Shown here: positions 57,786-64,000 of the stretch, piece after piece
Numbering within the stretch: position 1 is the stretch's first letter
Layout of the letters: the number at the start of each line of letters is the position of its first letter
Source of the DNA: Malus domestica
Taxonomy: Eukaryota; Streptophyta; Magnoliopsida; Rosales; Rosaceae
Direction: 5' to 3'
DNA length: 64,000 nucleotides
NCBI RefSeq assembly: GCF_042453785.1
Contig: NC_091662.1
Coordinates: 1,617,001 to 1,681,000 of the forward strand
Position numbers and translations under genes: made by a program
The notes under the pieces: generated by a model
Database searches by the model: none
The model's input: only the letters and a program-made list of their open reading frames with translations
What the model was told of the DNA's origin: nothing

Positions 57786-60175
57786 GTGTAACTATGGTTA
57801 ATTCTAAGTTGTGACATTTTTTCAAGGATTGGTTAATTCTAAGTTGTGACATTTTTTCAAGGATTAATTTGGAATTCTTATTATTTGACCTAAAACACAA
57901 TCAGTGTAATTGTAAATTCAAATTCGTATTAACTCAATCATATTGTGTTCACGAACTGTGTCAATGTCAAATAAGGACAGCCATGTGTATACAACAGCTG
58001 GGAATTTTGGATTCCTATGGACTTTGAGTAATCCTACATTTTGAGAATCAGTGCTGTTTTTTGAACTTTCAACAAAAGAAAGAGGGAGACGTCTTATTGC
58101 TCAATAAATTGACTTGTATTTATTTGTTCACCACTGTTACGTCAGAAATTAAAAAAATGATAAAATAAATATATAAAAAAAGATTAAAACTACAAATATC
58201 AATCCTTTACGAACAAAATTGAGAATTATTATTAATTCGACACAAAAAAGGGTTAAGGAAATTTCTGTTCCTTGTGTCAAGGACTAGGAGACAGAACAAT
58301 CCCCTTAAAATCCTTTGTTTCTCTCATTCGTACTTTGGTTTCAGTCAATTCAACTTCCATATCCATACACTCTGGCACTGTAACTTTTAGAGACAATGTG
58401 TACACCACCCACTAACATGCTATGAAAGTTCAGTGACCGATATACATATTGGATATGAACAAACAAACGTAAAGAGTAAATTCTTACATGGCTACCACAA
58501 GCACAAGCACCGGTAGTATAAATCTTCCACAAAAACGATAAACGCAAAAGACTTATAGGAGAGCACACACAATATCATCGTCAGCAAGCGAGACCACGTC
58601 AAAACAAAACCGGGGTGACAGACTGTGTGAGGTAGTTTATTATTAATCAAGAATCAAGAAAAAAGGGATTTACCGTCACAACAATTTCCCAGTAAATCTG
58701 GCCCTGGAAATGGCCAAGAACACAGCAGGGATGAAAGTAGAGGAGGATAGGGAGGGGACCATTCAAACCCATTGCACATGGCCACATGAACATTGTTCAC
58801 CTCTTATATATATCATCATCATCTTATCTCAAAATTCAAAAAAATCAAAGAAATACCTAGTGCATGTGTCGTCGTGTCGTACGTGTTTGATTGGTTCTGC
58901 TGCTGTTGTATCAATGCAACCCAGAATTTCCTTGTTCTTATACCAACACTAGGATTCTCACAGTAAAATTTAATTACAACAAGAATTGCATGTTAAGCCT
59001 TTTTCTTTCTTGTTATATACTTGCATATTTCCCACAAAATCATCCAACATCTAAGAAATTGGTGACAATAATGTGGTTATTTAGGGGCCGTTTGATAATC
59101 ATCTCATTTTTAGTTTTCATTGTTTTGAAAACTGAAACCGTAAAATAAAAACCAAAAACTGAAAGCTGAAAAATACAAGCCAAAAGATTATCACTCGACC
59201 CCTTAATTTTTCGTACCCAACAAGCAAACATTTTGTACCTTCGTTGGTTTATTATCATCTCTCCATTCTATAGTATCAATGGAGTACACAGTGGAACGTG
59301 TATTTTTTATCCATCCTTGGCCTGGATTGCTCTGGACTGGAGTGTGCCGATATCCAACCCACGTAACTGTCCAACCGCGCACACAAAACATTTTCATCCG
59401 CTTAAATTTTGGTCTTACTCTCGTGTCTAATTCCTTATACAGACGTCCAAACACAAGAATATCTCCGATGGAAGTCTTGAAAGTGCATTCGCCTGGACCA
59501 CGCGGTCGTCCATCCACACACACAATACATTGCCTTCTCAGAGGGTCACCTTGTGGTCCAAGGTTACTCGTGGATTGACTCGTCAGATAGTTCAAGTCAC
59601 CACTTGATGACAATATCCGTTGATTTAAAGGTAAGCAAAAGCTAAGAGGACGCCAAGAACATCAAATGCTCCATAATACATGCTAATAAGCTTAATTAGG
59701 CTGCATAATCATCCACATTTAAACATTCAAATCGGAAATCGACAGAAACAACGTACGGTAGAGTGGCGAAATACTACAAGAATGACATTTGCAAGGGAAA
59801 AATGACTTCAATGTTGATACAGAATGAATGAACATTTTCAGTTCCTTTCTCTAGGAGAACACACGAGATCTCTAACCACGTTTAACCAACTCGATTAGCC
59901 GCTAAAACACAAATCTAATCAGAACAACTACATCTCAAAATATGACCAAAAGGTGGGCTTCCGCACTAACCAAAACACAGCCACACCACCAATTAATAAG
60001 CCCCTACATATGAAAATTTGAAAAGAAAACAGAAAAAATTATTTCTGAATTGAACTATATGTATGATACAAATCCTCCGATGGAAGGATTGCTGATCTAC
60101 CCCCAGTAGCTTACCATTGAGAGGCGGGCCTGGATGTTGCGATAATCCACCGATACAACAATCAAGAAGCTTTGT
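57786..60175. other. Spacer between the copia element and CNOT10
   Basis: No gene is supported. A 32-bp tandem duplication (TTCTAAGTTGTGACATTTTT) lies at about 57800-57864. An open frame on the minus strand at 59203-59613 matches nothing I know and has no splice or start context. CNOT10 3' UTR fills the last part. Confidence 0.5.
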
Positions 60176-63100
60176 TCATGTCAATCCGCTAGGTACGAAA
60201 GTGATTCGACCACACTGTTTTAACTTGGCAAGAGCTTCTTGTGAGTGACCGAGCTTGAGATCCACATACACTGCAGTCAAAGTTGCTTCTGGACTGTTGG
60301 GTGTTATGGACAATGCCTGTGCAACAAACTGGCAAGCCTGATCAAGTTCACCTTGCATAGCGTACAGGGCAGCAAAATTTACGTACAGGTTTGCCCGTGC
60401 TTCTTCTGGCTTGAGGAACACAATACCTAATCTGTTTTCAGATGAGTTTTTGGCAGCCATTGAACCTCCGTTCGACTCTTCATAATCAACAGCCCTGATC
60501 CCTTGCAGTTGTTCACAGTCCTCTTCACTGAATGGTAATTCGACGTCATTACCTCCTGACAAATATGTCATCAAATGGTCAGCAGCATCCTTTGGCCTGT
60601 TTAGTAAGCACAGAGCCTCTGCAGCATACACATGACCTAGAAAGATGTAAATTCTCGAACATTCTGGAAGTTCCAAGAGAGATCTTGCAATTGACAATGC
60701 CTTCATGGGATTTTCCAATTCTAGTTCTACATATGCCAGATTTGCCAAAAGAGCTTGTTTGATCAACAAATTTTCCTTGTTACGAACATCAGCATAATAT
60801 GAAAGGGAGTTCTGCACAAGCTCCTGAGTAGTTCCCGCCTTTTGCTCTTTTCCGTCCCCATTTATGCTAACCTGACCAAAGCCTACAGATAGCGCAGATG
60901 CCTCGGAATCCATACTGTGAAAATTCTTGTGGTTTGAATTCTTGGAAACTGCCGCTTCCCCTAATTCATTATCGTCTAAGAAGAAATTAGAGGGCAAAGA
61001 ATTCTTACAATAGCTTGACTCAGAACGGTTCAGTAAGTACAGGGAATTCGAGAGACACTGCCGGGCAAGGGACAAGGAGAGCTTAGGCTGCCGATCACTG
61101 CCCAAAAATAAATCACCTCTTTCAAAAGAACCCAAGTTTCCATTCTTCGAAACCCCATCTTCCATTACAAGTTGCCTCCACTTTCCGTTGCCAATGACAT
61201 AAACTCTAACTTCTGATGATGCCAAATTGGTTTTCATTAATCCCTTCTCCAAAGCCATCAGACAGCACTCAGCAAATCGAAGCCACAGCAGAGGTCGATT
61301 ATAGAAAACTAAACCAGCCTTCTGAAAACAACGTGCAGCAAGTAGTGGTTTCTCACAAGCCAAGTACTGCATACCACAGTTATATACGATTAAGAAGGAA
61401 TTGTCCTGTGAAAAAGTTGACAGATTTAGAGGCCGATCCTTCCGGAGAGATGAGCAATCACGCAATGCACTGGAGAAGAATACTGATGATGTGTGATATT
61501 TCCCAAGCTGGTAATAAATGCAGCCTAGATTATTGTTGATCATGCTCGATATCCTTGTGTCTGTTCGATTATTAGATGCCATCAACAACTTGATGGCTTT
61601 ACGATAATTACCACGAGCATATTCAAGCTGGGACTTCAAAAGGAGAGCCATAGAAGAATCTCTCCCACGTGCAATATTCATAGCATTCTTCACTTCACGT
61701 TTAGCTTGCTTTAAGTTCCTAGTGAGAAGCAGAAACTGAATCTTGTAAAGTTGCATCTTAAGCTTCAGGTAAACAGAAGAGGCAGACATGTGAACTGGGT
61801 TCCTAGAAATATCGTTTGAAGATAAGAGACCAGTTGGCTGTGCAACATCCATGTCAAAAACCACATTATCATACTCGCTAGTCTCCTCAGACTCCAAAGC
61901 ATTTGAATCTGAATCTAAAGTAGGACCATCTGCGGCTGGTGAATTGGTAGAAAGAGATGGAGGCTTTGCAACTGGGTTTGCAGGTTGTTGCGAAGCAGTG
62001 CTTCCACCGTCTCCTTGATTCATAGAACTCACACCAAAAGATTTTTCCAGATAAATCAAAACATCCTGAATAAAAGGAATTGCAAAAAGAATTAGTTTGG
62101 AATCAAATCAACAGAATACAAACATAGCAAGCTTATCTTTACCCCGATGTAGCTAACCAGTAAAGGAGCCCCCTCTAATTATAGTGCATAATGAAGAGGG
62201 ACTCAGCACATGTTTGTACAATTCATACACAAATGAACAGAACAATGGAATCACTATTGAAAAAATCATCACGACTGAAGAGCCTTGACCATGCTTAAAA
62301 GTAGCATCTATATTGATGTCACAATTAGTGATACCTCAAACTTTAACCGCATCCAATCAACAATTACCTTCCCAACAGCCAACATCAAGAATTTAACACA
62401 ACTGATGCTTATTTGCATTTGGTGGAGTGTTTGTCAACCTCTAAAGTAGTTTGAATATTCTATAATTTTTAACAGAAGGTATTAAGAAACAAATAGCAAT
62501 CCAAAAAATGAGCTCCCCTGAAACTCTGATGAGACTGATGCCCAAAAATGAAATAGTTTTTCACAAAGAGAACTGTTATTGGCATTCCAAAAATCTAATT
62601 TTGCACTCCAAACTTTCTATATTTAGAAAGAAAAATACTCTTATGAGGAGTGCACAATTAGAGTTTTGGAACAGTTCCTTTTCCTAGAACAAAAGGTAAA
62701 AATAAAACAATTTCAATTATTGGTAAAGCACTTGCAAAATCAACCAGAAAAGATCATCGAACTGTTTAACAAACATCACCCAATATTCCCCTCAAACCAG
62801 GCAAGTTGAACTCCAGCTCAAATATAACACTGTTACCGATGTTATCTTCACCCATCTACACTACACTTGACAGACATAAAATCATTCTATCCCAGACTAC
62901 TATCAAGAAGACAAAATTTTAAAAAGAAAACTGACATAAACCCATTGAATGCACAAAATTCAAGATGAACCAAGGTGGAAAATCAAAGTGCAGTTAAATG
63001 GATTCCCTTTTTTTTGCAAAATACAACTCAAAACGACAGATTACAGCCCAAGAAAAACTAGTGCCCTTTCTTCCAGTAAACCAACTTAAGTGATCATTGC

Positions 63101-64000
63101 TTCTTTCATACACTGTTCTATCAACAAATAATTAGACTTTAGACAGACACAAACATTCCTCCTCTTTCATTTGGGGGTAGAGAAGGAGGATCACCAGCAT
63201 GATGCTAAGGAAAAGACTTCAGCAGATATAAAATTCAACAGTACCATGCCTTGAAAACAATGGTTGAACTAAATGACCATCTTGCACAATTATAAACAAA
63301 ATCAATTACACATACTATTAGTATTAGTACTTACAGCAGACTTCATTGCATCATGGCAAGCCAGCCCAACATCCAGCAACAAAAGGCACATATTAAGAGC
63401 AGTTTTCTGCATACAAATAAAGAAGCACTTAACACAACATTACAAGTACAAAAAGAATATAATTTTAGGTAATAATTAATCTACCTCATCTATAGGTCCT
63501 CTATTTTGAAAAAGCGGTTCCACAACAGATAATGCCTTTGCATATTCGTGAAGATGGAACCAGATAACCGCCTGCACGAGATCCCAGATTTCCGACAAAA
63601 ACATCCATTGAATTAGAGAAAGTTAATATTGGAAAAATATAATCAACAGTTAACAGAGAAAGTAAAAAAATATGAAAAGTTAAAAAAAACATGATGAAGA
63701 AGCAACATACAATGTTTAAGGTGGCAACATAAGTGTCAAATTCATCCATGTAAACAGCAGAAAGGGGATGTCCCATTGTACCACTTCCTTTGGACCCTAA
63801 TGCAACTTTATCTCCAGTATTGCTGCCAGACTCCACCTGTTCTGCAGATGTTCGAGCAAGCTCTTCACTTCGCTTCTAAACCAACACCAATAAGAAGAAA
63901 TTAGAATAGACGTTGACATCAATTTATCATATTGATGGAAATAACGACTCCTGCATAATGCTCATGCTTGTCTGAATAGCAAAATGCAAATCATAGGTGT
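60176..64000 (-). CDS. CNOT10: CCR4-NOT transcription complex subunit 10 (TPR protein), 5' end beyond window
   Basis: Subunit of the CCR4-NOT complex, which shortens mRNA poly(A) tails; in animals CNOT10 pairs with CNOT11 on the CNOT1 N-terminus. Four exons in the window, all phase 0: 63875-63711, 63571-63485, 63406-63335 and the very long 62065-60176, together 737 aa. The full protein should be roughly 800-860 aa, so the first exon or exons lie beyond 64000. Visible features: KRSEELARTSAEQ and a TPR-rich helical body (AVIWFHLHEYAKALSVVEPL, MNIARGRDSSMALLLKSQLE, MINNNLGCIYYQLGKYHTSS, LLAARCFQKAGLVFYNRPLL, LYVNFAALYAMQGELDQACQ), and an acidic, Ser-rich linker early in the last exon (LESEETSEYDN). 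It ends ITFVPSGLT then TGA. The ORF is intact. Confidence 0.92.
62571..62676. mobile_element. MITE in a CNOT10 intron
   Basis: Ends AACTGTTATTGGCATTCCAA and, reversed, AACTGTTCCAAAACTCTAAT enclose a 106-bp unit with inverted TTTGCACTCC and GGAGTGCACAA phrases. It lies in the 1.3-kb intron between the long last exon and the 63335-63406 exon. I recall the family as common in apple and pear; one end also occurs near 40067. Confidence 0.7.

Noticed and set aside
59203-59613. 136-aa minus-strand frame before CNOT10
   Set aside because: No recognisable family, no supporting promoter or splice signals, and the plus strand is open over the same stretch. Compositional chance is the simpler view.

Overview
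The window is plant nuclear DNA, most likely from the rose family and probably an apple or pear relative. It is AT-rich, the genes are split by many short GT-AG introns, and the proteins are typically plant. The intergenic space holds several short inverted-repeat families that I recognise from apple and pear. The genus is an inference; I could not run a search.

Layout. 0.7-1.4 kb: the last exon of a heptahelical (PAQR/adiponectin-receptor-like) membrane protein. 2.7-3.5 kb: a dead LINE tail. 4.7-14.8 kb: a tandem array of three GT47 exostosin-type glycosyltransferases, all four-exon and head-to-tail, about 481, 505 and 497-502 aa. 15.5-21.1 kb: NAA35/MAK10, the auxiliary subunit of the NatC N-terminal acetyltransferase (16 exons, 730 aa). 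21.4-22.4 kb: a hAT transposon remnant with an 8-bp direct repeat. 22.4-27.0 kb: gene-free, with a roughly 245-bp tandem repeat. 27.0-30.7 kb: a PICALM/AP180-type clathrin assembly protein (15 exons, 547 aa). 32.8-34.9 kb: a BSD-domain protein (406 aa). 35.7-37.2 kb, minus strand: an F-box/LRR protein, followed at 38.2-39.4 kb by a frameshifted tandem copy. 39.4-49.5 kb: a transposon-rich block with a long-TIR Mutator-like element, nested short elements, a 1-kb foldback element and a solo LTR with TACCC target duplication. 49.55-50.4 kb: a hybrid proline-rich cell-wall protein with an eight-cysteine domain. 51.7-57.8 kb: a complete Ty1-copia retrotransposon, minus strand, with 459-bp LTRs differing at 5 positions, AAATC target duplication and one uninterrupted 1404-codon ORF. 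60.2 kb to the window end, minus strand: CCR4-NOT subunit 10, with its 5' end beyond the window.

The cellular genes are not a pathway. They act in N-terminal acetylation, clathrin endocytosis, mRNA deadenylation, wall and glycan synthesis, and ubiquitin ligation. The only gene family expansions here are the GT47 trio and the F-box pair. I found no clearly undescribed system. The best leads are three candidate GC-AG introns, the long-TIR element with gene-like filling, the foldback plus solo-LTR nesting, and the young copia element whose Gag zinc knuckle has lost its histidine. Exon borders were placed by hand from reading frame, splice dinucleotides and recalled homologues, so a few may be off by some bases.
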